Translations under genes and position numbers: made by a program
Notes under the pieces: model-generated
What the model was told of the DNA's origin: nothing
Database searches by the model: none
What the model saw: the letters and a program-made list of their open reading frames with translations, nothing else
Assembly (NCBI GenBank): GCA_027493955.1
Contig: JAOSJT010000001.1
Span: forward strand, 4,512,552-4,576,551
Length of the DNA stretch: 64,000 bases
DNA from: Bacteroidia bacterium
GTDB taxonomy: Bacteria > Bacteroidota > Ignavibacteria > SZUA-365
Direction of reading: 5' to 3'
Part shown: positions 44,533-53,979 of the stretch, one piece after another
Position numbering within the stretch: the stretch's first letter is position 1
Layout: every line of letters starts with the position of its first letter

Positions 44533-47400
44533 GTGATTCCGAGAAGTCATACGGAAAAGCGCGTACTTTCGGCACTTGCACAGGCAGCGCCGCCGGATGC
44601 CGTGCTTCGTCGCTGTGCGGATGCCGCGCATGGGACGGCATTGTATCGGTCGTTGCTCGTTCGCGCGACACTGGCGCGTGAGAATGGAGCGACGATTTTC
44701 GCGAAACTGCTCGACGAGGGTTTGTATGCCATTCCGGATCCCGAGCGCGCACTCCTGCACCTCGAGCGCGTCGTAGACGCAGCGTTCAATGTTGCCTCTG
44801 TCGTTGAGATGCTCACGACGCATCCGCGCATCTTCGGGGCGTTGCTGCGTCTGCTCGCGGCCTCGGAATGGATTGCCGATACTCTGGTGCGCGACGCCGA
44901 ACTGCTGCGCTGGCTTCTTCTCGAAGCCGGAAACGAGGAACGAAGCATCGCGGCCATGAATACCGAGGCTGTCGTCATCGCCGGTCGATTCAACACCGTT
45001 GCAGGTCAACTGCGTGCGCTGCGTCGTTTCCAGCGACGCGAGCTTCTGCGTATCGTCTCCTCCGATGTCCTCGGTATGCGTGAAATGACATCAGTACTGC
45101 GGGAGCTTTCCGCGCTCGCCGATACCATCGTCGGAAGAGCATGGATGATGGCCGCGGCAACCGTTGAACAGTGGCACCAGATCCACATCGCTGTTCCCGT
45201 CGTGATTCTTGCGCTCGGTAAACTCGGCGGGGGAGAGCTGAATTACAGCTCCGACGTTGACCTTATGATCGTGTACGACGCAGCCGGGCATCCCGATGCG
45301 ATAGTCATGCATGATGTGATCACCGCAGCTGTGGCGGAGATGGTCCGATTGCTCTCTGAACAAACGGCGGAAGGACAGCTGTATCGTACCGATCTCCGTC
45401 TCAGACCGGATGGCGCCGCGGGTCCGCTGGCAATTTCGCGGCAGGCCGCATTGAATTACTATGAACAACGGGGAGCCGACTGGGAACGGCAGATGTTGCT
45501 GCGCGCCCGCGTATGCGCCGGTGATGCGGATCTGGGCCGTTCCTTCCTCCGCGAGCTCTATCCGTTCATTTTCCCGCGCACCTTTCGTCGTCTGCCGTCG
45601 GAAATTTTTTCAGAGACCATGGCGCGGCTCGCCGAGCGCTGGGCGAATGAGGACAACGTCAAACACATGCGCGGCGGCATTCGCCACATAGAATTCACGC
45701 TCCAGGCCTTGCAGCGCGTTCACGGTGCCAACGATGGCACGGTGCTCACACCATCCACCCTTGCTTCGCTCGACGCCTTGTCCGAACGCGGATATCTGAC
45801 CTTCGAAGAGCATGCACTGCTGCGCCGTGCGTATCTGTTTCTCCGCAGGGTAGAGCACGCCATCATGGTCGATCGCTTCGAGCAGACGCATGAACTTGAG
45901 GAGGGCGAAGACCAGCGGAACCGCATCGCCTGGCTGTTGGGATTCGAGCATGGCGAGGAGCTGGACAGGCAACTCCAGGAAGTGCGGAATGATGTTGACC
46001 GTATTTGCTCCGATCTCATGATGGTGCGCGAGCAGCAAGGCCACGCCGCTGAGCGGAGTGACGGAGCTTCCTCTTCGTCCTGTGTCCTGCCGGGACCCTT
46101 GCTTCGCGATTTGACGGACGGACGCAGCGAAAAGGGAAGGGATTCTATCCATCGTGATCGCCTGCATGCGCTTCTTCCGCAGTTGCGTCAGGAAATTACT
46201 TCCGAGCGCCTTCCGCTGACCTGTCTCACGGCGCTGGAGAACCTGATGCACAGAAGCACCTATCCGGGCGAGATTATCACTCTGCTGGAACAACACCACG
46301 CTCGGAGTATCCTGCTTCGCCTTGCCTCCCTCGCTCCGGTCCTTTTGCGCATGTTCGAAAATGATCCCTTCCTGCTGGAACTCATGTTCAGCGGCTGGAG
46401 CACCGATCTCGGACACGAGCGGCTGAAGCGCGTCAGTGAGACTGCGGCAATCGCTCATTTACTTATGGACGAAACCGACATCGCGCACTGCGGTGAGAAA
46501 TTGACGCAGGTGGTGGATCACATTCTTGGCGATTGTATCACTAGCACTTCCGCCCGTCAATCAGTGTGTGTGATCGCGTTGGGGAAATATGGCAGCCGCG
46601 AGCTCATACCCGGCTCCGACCTGGATGTCGTTTTCGTGCACGACCACGAGTCTGTCGGGACGGAAGAAGCACAATCGTCGGTCCGCTCCATCATTCACCG
46701 GATGCAGCAGGCCGGATATACGGTGGACGCGAGGTTGCGCCCTGAAGGCGCCAGTGCGCCGCTCTCTGTTTCCCTCGCTGCCTGGGTGGACTATATGCAC
46801 AGGCGTGCCTCACTCTGGGAAAAGCAGTCTCTGTTGCGGGCTCGCGTCCTGGGGCCGCCCGTGCTTCGGAAGCAGGTGAACGAACGCATAGACAACGTCC
46901 TCGGCTCGTTCCGCTGTACGCGCGGTGATCTGGAGGCGATCGACGCCATGCGCAGGAAAATGGAACCCGAGAATCGCTTTCGGCGGGAGGATTTCATCGA
47001 CATCAAGCGCTCACCAGGTGGCTTGGTTGATGTGGAGTTCGCCTGGCAGATGTACTGTCTCACGCTTGCCGTTGCGGACCGCCTGAAAGCACGGGCCGCA
47101 ACGATCAATCCGGAAGGGATGCCACACGACCTTCGTGCGCCTTTCGATCGCATGCTCCCGCGTTACCACGATCTTCGTGTGCTGCAGTTGCGCCTGCGCC
47201 TTCTTGTTGAAACGCCGTCGAACCTCTACCCGTCCGATGAGACGCATCGCGCCCTTCTCGCTTCTGCCCAGTCGTTCCCGCATTGGAGGCAGCATCTCGA
47301 TTGGTTGAAGACAGTAATGCGGGAAATCCGGGAGGATTATCATCGTATCAGAATGGCTCTTCAGTCACGTTTGGAAAAGCAGTCGGAACAATCGGAGTAG
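44533..47400 (+). CDS. glnE: Glutamine synthetase adenylyltransferase / adenylyl-removing enzyme
   Basis: 955 aa with a GTG start, close to the 946 aa of E. coli GlnE. Both nucleotidyltransferase cores are present: LGKLGGGELNYSSDVDLM near residue 227 and LGKYGSRELIPGSDLDVVF near 682. Each has the D-x-D metal pair and a downstream helix (HMRGGIRHIEFTLQ and KRSPGGLVDVEFAWQ). The N-terminal half removes and the C-terminal half adds AMP to glutamine synthetase, controlled by PII. Truncated or single-domain forms are not seen here. It is followed by truA after 7 bp, so the two are co-transcribed. Confidence 0.95.
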   Translation: MIPRSHTEKRVLSALAQAAPPDAVLRRCADAAHGTALYRSLLVRATLARENGATIFAKLLDEGLYAIPDPERALLHLERVVDAAFNVASVVEMLTTHPRIFGALLRLLAASEWIADTLVRDAELLRWLLLEAGNEERSIAAMNTEAVVIAGRFNTVAGQLRALRRFQRRELLRIVSSDVLGMREMTSVLRELSALADTIVGRAWMMAAATVEQWHQIHIAVPVVILALGKLGGGELNYSSDVDLMIVYDAAGHPDAIVMHDVITAAVAEMVRLLSEQTAEGQLYRTDLRLRPDGAAGPLAISRQAALNYYEQRGADWERQMLLRARVCAGDADLGRSFLRELYPFIFPRTFRRLPSEIFSETMARLAERWANEDNVKHMRGGIRHIEFTLQALQRVHGANDGTVLTPSTLASLDALSERGYLTFEEHALLRRAYLFLRRVEHAIMVDRFEQTHELEEGEDQRNRIAWLLGFEHGEELDRQLQEVRNDVDRICSDLMMVREQQGHAAERSDGASSSSCVLPGPLLRDLTDGRSEKGRDSIHRDRLHALLPQLRQEITSERLPLTCLTALENLMHRSTYPGEIITLLEQHHARSILLRLASLAPVLLRMFENDPFLLELMFSGWSTDLGHERLKRVSETAAIAHLLMDETDIAHCGEKLTQVVDHILGDCITSTSARQSVCVIALGKYGSRELIPGSDLDVVFVHDHESVGTEEAQSSVRSIIHRMQQAGYTVDARLRPEGASAPLSVSLAAWVDYMHRRASLWEKQSLLRARVLGPPVLRKQVNERIDNVLGSFRCTRGDLEAIDAMRRKMEPENRFRREDFIDIKRSPGGLVDVEFAWQMYCLTLAVADRLKARAATINPEGMPHDLRAPFDRMLPRYHDLRVLQLRLRLLVETPSNLYPSDETHRALLASAQSFPHWRQHLDWLKTVMREIREDYHRIRMALQSRLEKQSEQSE

Positions 47401-47407
47401 CTAGCAC

Positions 47408-48232
47408 ATGGGCGACACGGAAGGACAACGCTTCGCTATGCGTATCGAGTACGACGGTACGGACTTCGTCGGCTGGCAGATTCAGAACAACGGGCGCTCG
47501 GTGCAGGGCGAACTTGAACGGGCTCTCGAACAAATCTGTGGTGGAAATCCCCGCGTGCATGGTTCGGGAAGAACCGATACCGGCGTCCACGCGGAAGGAC
47601 AGATGGCACATGTGGATCTCGCCACGCGTCTTTCACCCGTACAACTGCGAAACGCGCTCAATGCCGAACTCGCTGAAGACGTCACCGTTCACGACGTATC
47701 CATCGCAGCAGCGGATTTTCATGCCCGACATTCCGCTTCCTCGCGCTCGTACACCTACGCGATTGCACACAGACGTATCTCCATCGACCGTCGCAGGCAA
47801 TGGATGCTGTATGCGGGTTTCGATCACGATGCCGTGCGTGCTGCGATTCCGCTCCTGCTGGGCGCGCATGACTTCACCACGTTTTCGAAATACGCCCCGG
47901 AGCAGAAGCATCACTACTGTTATATATTCGACGCGCGATGGGAAAGCGACGGATTGCGATCTCTTTTCCATATCACCGCAAACCGTTTTCTCCATGGTAT
48001 GGTGCGCTGTATCGTCGGCGAACTCGCCCGCATCGGAAGAGGGAAATGTTCCCCCGAAGACCTCGCGCATCTCCTCGCCGCTCGCGACCGTACGCTGGCA
48101 CCCATGCTCGCGCCCGCGCAAGGGCTGGTGCTGCGGGAGGTACGTTATGATGCGGGGGAACGCGCGCTCGTGACCGCCGTGATGAACGAGCTTCGCGGGT
48201 CGGACGCACCGGACACCGAATCAGATTCGTGA
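47408..48232 (+). CDS. truA: tRNA pseudouridine(38-40) synthase TruA
   Basis: 274 aa. The catalytic aspartate is Asp57 in GSGRTDTGVHAEGQ, following MRIEYDGTDFVGWQIQ. Further TruA motifs are SRSYTYAI, HDFTTFSKYA and FLHGMVRCIVGELARIGRG. It isomerises uridines 38-40 of the tRNA anticodon arm. The start follows glnE by 7 bp, and the stop lies 15 bp from the convergent comEC stop with no hairpin between. A short Asp/Ser-rich tail (SDAPDTESDS) extends past the conserved end. Confidence 0.95.
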   Translation: MGDTEGQRFAMRIEYDGTDFVGWQIQNNGRSVQGELERALEQICGGNPRVHGSGRTDTGVHAEGQMAHVDLATRLSPVQLRNALNAELAEDVTVHDVSIAAADFHARHSASSRSYTYAIAHRRISIDRRRQWMLYAGFDHDAVRAAIPLLLGAHDFTTFSKYAPEQKHHYCYIFDARWESDGLRSLFHITANRFLHGMVRCIVGELARIGRGKCSPEDLAHLLAARDRTLAPMLAPAQGLVLREVRYDAGERALVTAVMNELRGSDAPDTESDS

Positions 48233-48247
48233 GTCGGTGCAGGCGTA

Positions 48248-50662
48248 TCACCAGCGTCGTTTCCATATCTTCCGACCGTCGCTTTCGAATATCACCGCTC
48301 CCTCGATGTCGGTTCTGTGAATCCGGATACCCGCATCCTGTAAACGCTTCAGCACGTCGTATTTCGGATGCTTGAAGTGATTGAGCCGCCCGGCGCAGAT
48401 GATTGCATGCCTCGGGCGCACGACGCGCACCAATTCCTGCGATGTGCTCGTGGTGCTGCCGTGATGTCCGACCTTGAGCACGTCCGCCCGAAGCAAGGTG
48501 TCGTAGCGCTGAAGCATGCGGCTCTCCGCTTCGACGTCGGCGTCGCCGGTGAACAGCCACCGTGTCCGGCCGTATTGCAGCATGGCGACGATCGAAGTGT
48601 GATTCCCCGCCTCGCAGGCAACGCTGTCAGCTGGCGAGAGTACGTACAGCCGCGCTGCGCCGCCGAGCTCGATCACATCGCCCTCGCGCGCGTCCCGCAG
48701 TAACGCCCGCTCTTTGCGAATTGCTCGCAGCAAATCCTGCGCCTCGTCGCGCTCCGGCCAGGCGCAGGTGATCAGCACCTGTTTCACCGCCACGGCCTCC
48801 AGCACCGCCGCGGCTCCGCCGATATGATCGTTGTCGGGATGCGTGAGCACCATCACATCGATGGTGTCGATACCGAGCCGCCGAAGATACGGGACGATGA
48901 CGGTTGTGCCGCTGTTCGACGATTGCGATGAGGGACCGGTGTCGATGAGGATGGTGACATCGCCGGGGAGTTGCACAAGAGTAGCGTCTCCCTGTCCGAC
49001 GTCGAGAAAGGTGATGACGGCGACGTCCTTCTCAGGCGGGCGAAGCGCATTGTTCAGGAAAAGTATGCCGAGCAGACACAGAAGCAGCAGCGCGAGCTTC
49101 TGCCGCAGCCTGCCCTCCCGATGCGCAAGCCAGACGACGGACGAGGCGTACACGAGGAGAAACCACCATGGCAGCGTCCCCGCGCGAAGCACCGCCCAGG
49201 GTTGCTCCGCGCTCCATTTTGAAACGAGCAGAATCACATCGAGGCAACCGGCCGCCGTGTGCGAAAGCATCGAGGCGATCCACGGCCATAGCGAGGCGAG
49301 CATGGCGGCGAGCATGCCGCAGCAGACGACCACAAAGACCAGAGGCACGGCGACGAGATTCACCGCGAAACCCACAATACTGAACTCCCCGAACAGCGGC
49401 AGCGTGAGCGGCACCGTACACACCTGTGCCGAGGCCGTGAGTGCGAGCAGCGAAACCGTCGTCTCGACCGCGCCCTTTCTCCAGCGCTTCGGGAGCAGTT
49501 TCAACACGGACCGCTTTATGCGCTCCTGAAACAACAGAATCCCGAACACCGCACCGAACGAAAGCTGAAAGCTCAGCCCGAACAAGGCGAACGGATCTAT
49601 GAGCAGTATCATCGTACCGGCTACCGCCAGGGAGTTGATGGTCGTATTGCCCCGCTGCACGATGCGGCCCACGACGAAGAGACTGCTCATCATCGCGGCC
49701 CGCTGCACTGGCGGCGCGAAGCCCGTCATTCCGGCGAATATCCACACCGCCGCTATGGCGAGCACTCCGCGTATGCCGAAGCGCAGCCTCTCGAGCGGGA
49801 TCAGCACCATGGTCACGATGATGCCGGCGTGCAGTCCCGATACGGCGAGAATGTGCATAATGCCCGACGCCCGGAAATCATCCAGTACATCGCGCTCGAT
49901 GTCGCCCCTGTCCCCGAGCAGCAGGCCCCGCATCAGAGCCAGATGCTTGTCGGCGAATAGAATTTCGAGCTGCTCGTTGATCCAGTTCCGAAGCCCGTGC
50001 AGAGTTTCCTGTACGAACCCCGGAGTTTCGTAGGCCGTCACCGAAAGATCGCTGCCCTTCGATACTCCAAAGGTCGCTGTCATCCCTTCCTGCAGCAGCA
50101 TATCCCGCGCATTGAAGGCCCACGGATTGCGTGCCGGACGCGGGCTCCGCAGCTTGCCTTCCGCTCGTATGCGGTCTCCGGGACGCAGGGGCAGCAGCGT
50201 ATCGCCGGCGACTAAGCTGCTCCGCGTGTAATACAGCATGACCGCCTCACCGGGAGACAGAATACCGGTATCCGTTATCAACGTATCGCAGCGGAAACGG
50301 AAGGACTGACCGGACGGCGTGCTCCGCGGCGAAGCAAGCACCACGCCGGCGACAGCGACCTTGGGGCGTTTGTCCGCCGCCTCGAGCATGCCGCGCGGCA
50401 GTGATTCCAGGCGTGTGGACGCAAGGCACATACCGCTCACAATCAGCAGCATCCCGAGCGCGAGATCGCGCAGCGGCGCAAGGGACAGGTAGCGCAGCGC
50501 CGCGGCCCAGAGCAGCACAGCGGCGAAGAGCACACCCGCCGCGGGCGGCAGCAGCAGCACCGAGGGTACCGGCTGTTGATGGATGAATACTATGCCGAGC
50601 GCCAGCGCGGCGAAAAATCTTACCGCGGGATATCCCGCAATGATGCGAGGCGAAAGAAGCAT
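48248..50662 (-). CDS. comEC: ComEC/Rec2 DNA internalisation protein
   Basis: 804 aa from ATG 50662, which has AGGGAG 7 nt upstream; an ATG 33 bp earlier lacks one. The N-terminal DUF4131 region and the competence transmembrane domain span about 20-510, including FRASGIMHILAVSGLHAGI, the ComEC signature, and GFAPPVQRAAMMSSL. The C-terminal metallo-beta-lactamase domain has LDVGQGDATLVQLPG, HPDNDHIGG and KVGHHGSTTS. It forms the inner-membrane channel for single-stranded DNA in transformation. A comEA homologue is at 0.5-1 kb, so both core proteins exist in this genome; uptake pili are not seen here. Confidence 0.95.
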   Translation of the reverse strand: MLLSPRIIAGYPAVRFFAALALGIVFIHQQPVPSVLLLPPAAGVLFAAVLLWAAALRYLSLAPLRDLALGMLLIVSGMCLASTRLESLPRGMLEAADKRPKVAVAGVVLASPRSTPSGQSFRFRCDTLITDTGILSPGEAVMLYYTRSSLVAGDTLLPLRPGDRIRAEGKLRSPRPARNPWAFNARDMLLQEGMTATFGVSKGSDLSVTAYETPGFVQETLHGLRNWINEQLEILFADKHLALMRGLLLGDRGDIERDVLDDFRASGIMHILAVSGLHAGIIVTMVLIPLERLRFGIRGVLAIAAVWIFAGMTGFAPPVQRAAMMSSLFVVGRIVQRGNTTINSLAVAGTMILLIDPFALFGLSFQLSFGAVFGILLFQERIKRSVLKLLPKRWRKGAVETTVSLLALTASAQVCTVPLTLPLFGEFSIVGFAVNLVAVPLVFVVVCCGMLAAMLASLWPWIASMLSHTAAGCLDVILLVSKWSAEQPWAVLRAGTLPWWFLLVYASSVVWLAHREGRLRQKLALLLLCLLGILFLNNALRPPEKDVAVITFLDVGQGDATLVQLPGDVTILIDTGPSSQSSNSGTTVIVPYLRRLGIDTIDVMVLTHPDNDHIGGAAAVLEAVAVKQVLITCAWPERDEAQDLLRAIRKERALLRDAREGDVIELGGAARLYVLSPADSVACEAGNHTSIVAMLQYGRTRWLFTGDADVEAESRMLQRYDTLLRADVLKVGHHGSTTSTSQELVRVVRPRHAIICAGRLNHFKHPKYDVLKRLQDAGIRIHRTDIEGAVIFESDGRKIWKRRW

Positions 50663-50917
50663 GACCGGACTCCCTGCGGTCGGTGGCAAAAACATCTACG
50701 GAAAGTACGCATCAAACGATACCGATGCGAGAGCAAAAATCATGACCTGCGAGGTGAGGAACTATCTGAACCGGAATGAAGCTCCCACCAATTTGCCGAT
50801 CCTCTTTCGAGAGCCTCGGCTGAGGTCCACTCATCCGGAAGATCAGTTTTACCACGGTCCGACGTGGAGCAGAAACAATACGTCAAGAATGAAATATGCC
50901 ACTGAAATATCCGCAAC

Positions 50918-52288
50918 TCACTTTGTGCCCAGCAACACCACGCGTTCCGTGATCGTACCTGCTGCCGTATGTGCGTTGATGAAATAGACGCCTGGCGGCA
51001 GCATTGCCGTGGAGATGGCAATTGGTCCATTCATGGATTGTGCGCCGTGAAATACCACCTTTCCAAGCACATCGGTCATATCGATGTGGGCGTCGCGCAC
51101 ATCGCAATCCACCGTGATATTGCTGGTACCGGAGGGATTGGGCCAGACGCGCAGTCGAGGACTTTCCGGCGGATCGTAGCTCGCCTGCAGCGAGGTCGTG
51201 TTGCTATCCGGAATATAGGACGAAAGGCCTTCGTCTCGACCAATAAATATCTTGTCGCCGAGAGTAGCATATGATACGACTGCGACGTTTGAGGAAGTTG
51301 GCTTTTGACAGCGCAGCGTCAAATCTGGGTTATAGATCAGAAAATTATCCCAGAGGGCGGAAAAGATCACCGACGAAACACCAAATGCCGGAGGTTGACC
51401 GGTCGTTAGCGGATGCGTCTTGTTCAAGGATGGCTCGAATCCACGGGGTGTTCTAAGCAATACATACCAGGTACTATTTTCGAAATATATATTACCAAAG
51501 CGGTAATGCACTGAACGAAGGCGCTCAGGACGAAAATCAGCAGCGATGGGAACGGTACTCACGAACCTTATCTTGCCGGATGCCTCGATGTGATAAAACT
51601 GCAATTCATTAGCGATTCTTGACCCAACGACAATGGTATCGCCGTAGCAATCAACAGGACCGACACCTCTGTTCCAGGACTCGATCAAGTTGAGAGAGTC
51701 AACGAGTACTACATCATCATACACATGCTTGAAACTGTATATCGCTGCACCGTTACTGATGATAAAAACACTGTCATTGACCTGTCCGATCCGGTGTGTC
51801 TCGCATGCCCAACGTATGTCGCTGTATTTCAACAGTGGTATGCTGTCCAGAACAGTCTGACGCTCGGAGACCGTCCCGGTAAAATCGAGTTTCAGGAAGC
51901 GAATGGTCTCGCCGCAATACCAACTGACGACAATGAGTGAATCGAGCAGGAGGGCGTCGGTAATGTGTGCATTCGCGATGTGCGGGTTGAGAAAGAATGG
52001 ATCACTACGGAATCCAAACAGGATTTCTCCGGTCCTGAAATTAAAGTGATACATGTAGCTGAACCATTGGGAGAGGCAGGTACTGTCCGAGGTTGGTTTC
52101 ACGAAGCCGTTTCCAGGGCCGTGATCGCTCGTGCGATAATAACACGTCTGGGCCACAACATCTGTCGCTATTGTCAAATGCGCAAAAATGACGGAGACGA
52201 ATAGTAGCGCAAGACAGCGGGTAGTACACGAAATGTCGGTGCCCGCTCTAAGACCCGTCTTTTTCCTGACAGCATTCTCCACCATCAT
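50918..52288 (-). CDS. Secreted T9SS-targeted protein, paralogue A
   Basis: 456 aa from ATG 52288; an upstream in-frame ATG at 52360 is possible. Signal sequence ALLFVSVIFAHLTIATDVVAQ. The body is a beta-rich domain rich in F/W/Y, with repeats of the form NDSVFIISNGAAIYSF, GNIYFENSTWYVLLRTP and GDKIFIGRDEGLSSYIPD, which suggest a beta-propeller-like repeat of about 40-50 residues. The last 75 residues are a T9SS sorting domain (LRVWPNPSGTSNITVD ... MLPPGVYFINAHT ... RVVLLGTK). It is followed by a close paralogue and its coding is AT-richer than most of the window. Function not recognised. Confidence 0.78.
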   Translation of the reverse strand: MMVENAVRKKTGLRAGTDISCTTRCLALLFVSVIFAHLTIATDVVAQTCYYRTSDHGPGNGFVKPTSDSTCLSQWFSYMYHFNFRTGEILFGFRSDPFFLNPHIANAHITDALLLDSLIVVSWYCGETIRFLKLDFTGTVSERQTVLDSIPLLKYSDIRWACETHRIGQVNDSVFIISNGAAIYSFKHVYDDVVLVDSLNLIESWNRGVGPVDCYGDTIVVGSRIANELQFYHIEASGKIRFVSTVPIAADFRPERLRSVHYRFGNIYFENSTWYVLLRTPRGFEPSLNKTHPLTTGQPPAFGVSSVIFSALWDNFLIYNPDLTLRCQKPTSSNVAVVSYATLGDKIFIGRDEGLSSYIPDSNTTSLQASYDPPESPRLRVWPNPSGTSNITVDCDVRDAHIDMTDVLGKVVFHGAQSMNGPIAISTAMLPPGVYFINAHTAAGTITERVVLLGTK

Positions 52289-52437
52289 CTCGTGCCGACA
52301 CGCGCGATGCCGAGTTTCCGTCGAAGTTCGTTTGCGGCAATTGTACCTGAGAGAGGGCATTGCTATCTCCGTGCGATGAGTATTTTGAGAAAATGACGCA
52401 TCCGTATTAAAAAGGGCTCAACTGAAATATCCGCAAC

Positions 52438-53733
52438 TCACTTAGTGCCTAGCAACACCACCCGTTCCGTGATCGTACCTTCTTCCGTATGTGCGTTGAT
52501 GAAATAGATGCCTGGCGGCAGGAAGGCGGTGGGGATAATAGTTACGCCGGTACCTGCTTGCCATGCTCGAAAGACGATGCGTCCAGTCTCATCATAAAGG
52601 TCGAGGGCTGTGGTGGTCTGATCGCTGCGTACTGTGATCATACCGCTGGACGAGGGATTGGGCCATACTTCTATCCAAGAGCGGCGAGTTGAGAGAGAAG
52701 GCGAGGCAATGGATGTGGTGGTCGTGTCACGTATCCATGTCGAAATGCCTCCCGAGTTGGCTGTGAACACCTTGTCGCCAAAAATACCGCTCGCCAGAGC
52801 ACCTGGTGAGACAACCGGGCTTTGGTTGCAGAGCAGGTTCAATTCCTGATCATAAACCCAAAACTCATCATTTACGCAACCGACTATGATTACCAGATTT
52901 TTCCCGAACAGCGGTTTCGTCTCCCGTAAGGTCCAATCCTCGGCAATGCCGGGTGCGAGTTTGAACCTTTCGGGAGTTCTCAGTAGAACATACCAAAATG
53001 CTCCATCGGTCCAATAAAGGTTACCGTGACGCAAGAATACATCATAAACAGATGATACAGCTCTATCGATTTCGATCGTTGCAGATTGGGAAATCCTCCC
53101 TACCCCGTCGACATAATAGAAACGGGCATCATGAGACTCAGATGATACCACGACGATGGTATCTCGATACAAATCCAGAGCCGACCACGATCCTTGAATT
53201 GCCATTGAGTCTACGCAAACAACAGAATCAAAACTGTGGAGGAAACTATAGATTCTCCCTCCTCTTCCGCTAATCAGAAAAACGCTGTCATTCACGGCAG
53301 ATAATTTATAATACGGACCACCGAAAGGATTTCCGGAGTTCTTGAGCATCGGGATCTGATCCAATGCGGAGGGTATCTCGGATACAACATCAAGATAGTC
53401 CATTTTGAGTACACGATACATTGCGCCCTCGTCCCAGCTCACGACGAACAGAGAATCAAGCATGAGAACCTCCGAAACTGAGGCGATAACATTATCAGGG
53501 TAGGGAAGAAGCGCCTCGGTGTTGAAACTGAAAAGAGTATCACCCGTTCTGTAATTGTAATAGAGTAGCGTGTCGAACCACTGTCCGAAACATGTCGAAT
53601 CCGTCATTGGTTTGACAAAAAAATTTCCCCAGACGTGTTCGTCGGTTTTTCGGTAACATGGTTGCCCTTCTACAACACAAGCGAGACACATCGTGGAAAG
53701 GAGAATTACGATGAGGAGTCTGGATGAACGCAT
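52438..53733 (-). CDS. Secreted T9SS-targeted protein, paralogue B
   Basis: 431 aa with signal peptide (LLSTMCLACVVEGQ). It aligns with the neighbouring gene along its length: CYRKTDEHVWGNFFVKPMTDSTCFGQWF against CYYRTSDHGPGNGFVKPTSDSTCLSQWF, then the same beta-repeat body. It ends WPNPSSSGMITV ... FLPPGIYFINAHTEEGTITERVVLLGTK. Overall similarity is moderate, but the final 30 residues are nearly identical. It lies 149 bp upstream of paralogue A on the same strand. T9SS export is inferred from the sorting domain. Confidence 0.8.
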   Translation of the reverse strand: MRSSRLLIVILLSTMCLACVVEGQPCYRKTDEHVWGNFFVKPMTDSTCFGQWFDTLLYYNYRTGDTLFSFNTEALLPYPDNVIASVSEVLMLDSLFVVSWDEGAMYRVLKMDYLDVVSEIPSALDQIPMLKNSGNPFGGPYYKLSAVNDSVFLISGRGGRIYSFLHSFDSVVCVDSMAIQGSWSALDLYRDTIVVVSSESHDARFYYVDGVGRISQSATIEIDRAVSSVYDVFLRHGNLYWTDGAFWYVLLRTPERFKLAPGIAEDWTLRETKPLFGKNLVIIVGCVNDEFWVYDQELNLLCNQSPVVSPGALASGIFGDKVFTANSGGISTWIRDTTTTSIASPSLSTRRSWIEVWPNPSSSGMITVRSDQTTTALDLYDETGRIVFRAWQAGTGVTIIPTAFLPPGIYFINAHTEEGTITERVVLLGTK

Positions 53734-53979
53734 TCGAATGCTTCGTGTATAATTATTGAAATAGCATGACTAAATCCGATAAAAGAAATCACCTCAAAAC
53801 ACAAGCATCACGAGAAGTACCGCGTATTTGGAGAACCTAGTCAGAAAGTTGTTGAAAATCAAGAATCGAGTGCGTTCCCGTCATGGACACCTTAAAGTCC
53901 TACATCTGAAATCAGTCCCACCCGCCTGATCCCTTACCAATTTCATTCCCCTGATCAGGTCCGATCCAGATGCGTTCCC
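53734..53979. other. Intergenic region upstream of paralogue B
   Basis: About 245 AT-rich bp. It contains the inverted repeat CCTGATC ... GATCAGG near 53925-53959 at the end of the phosphomutase-like gene, with no T-tract. No gene seen. Confidence 0.55.
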
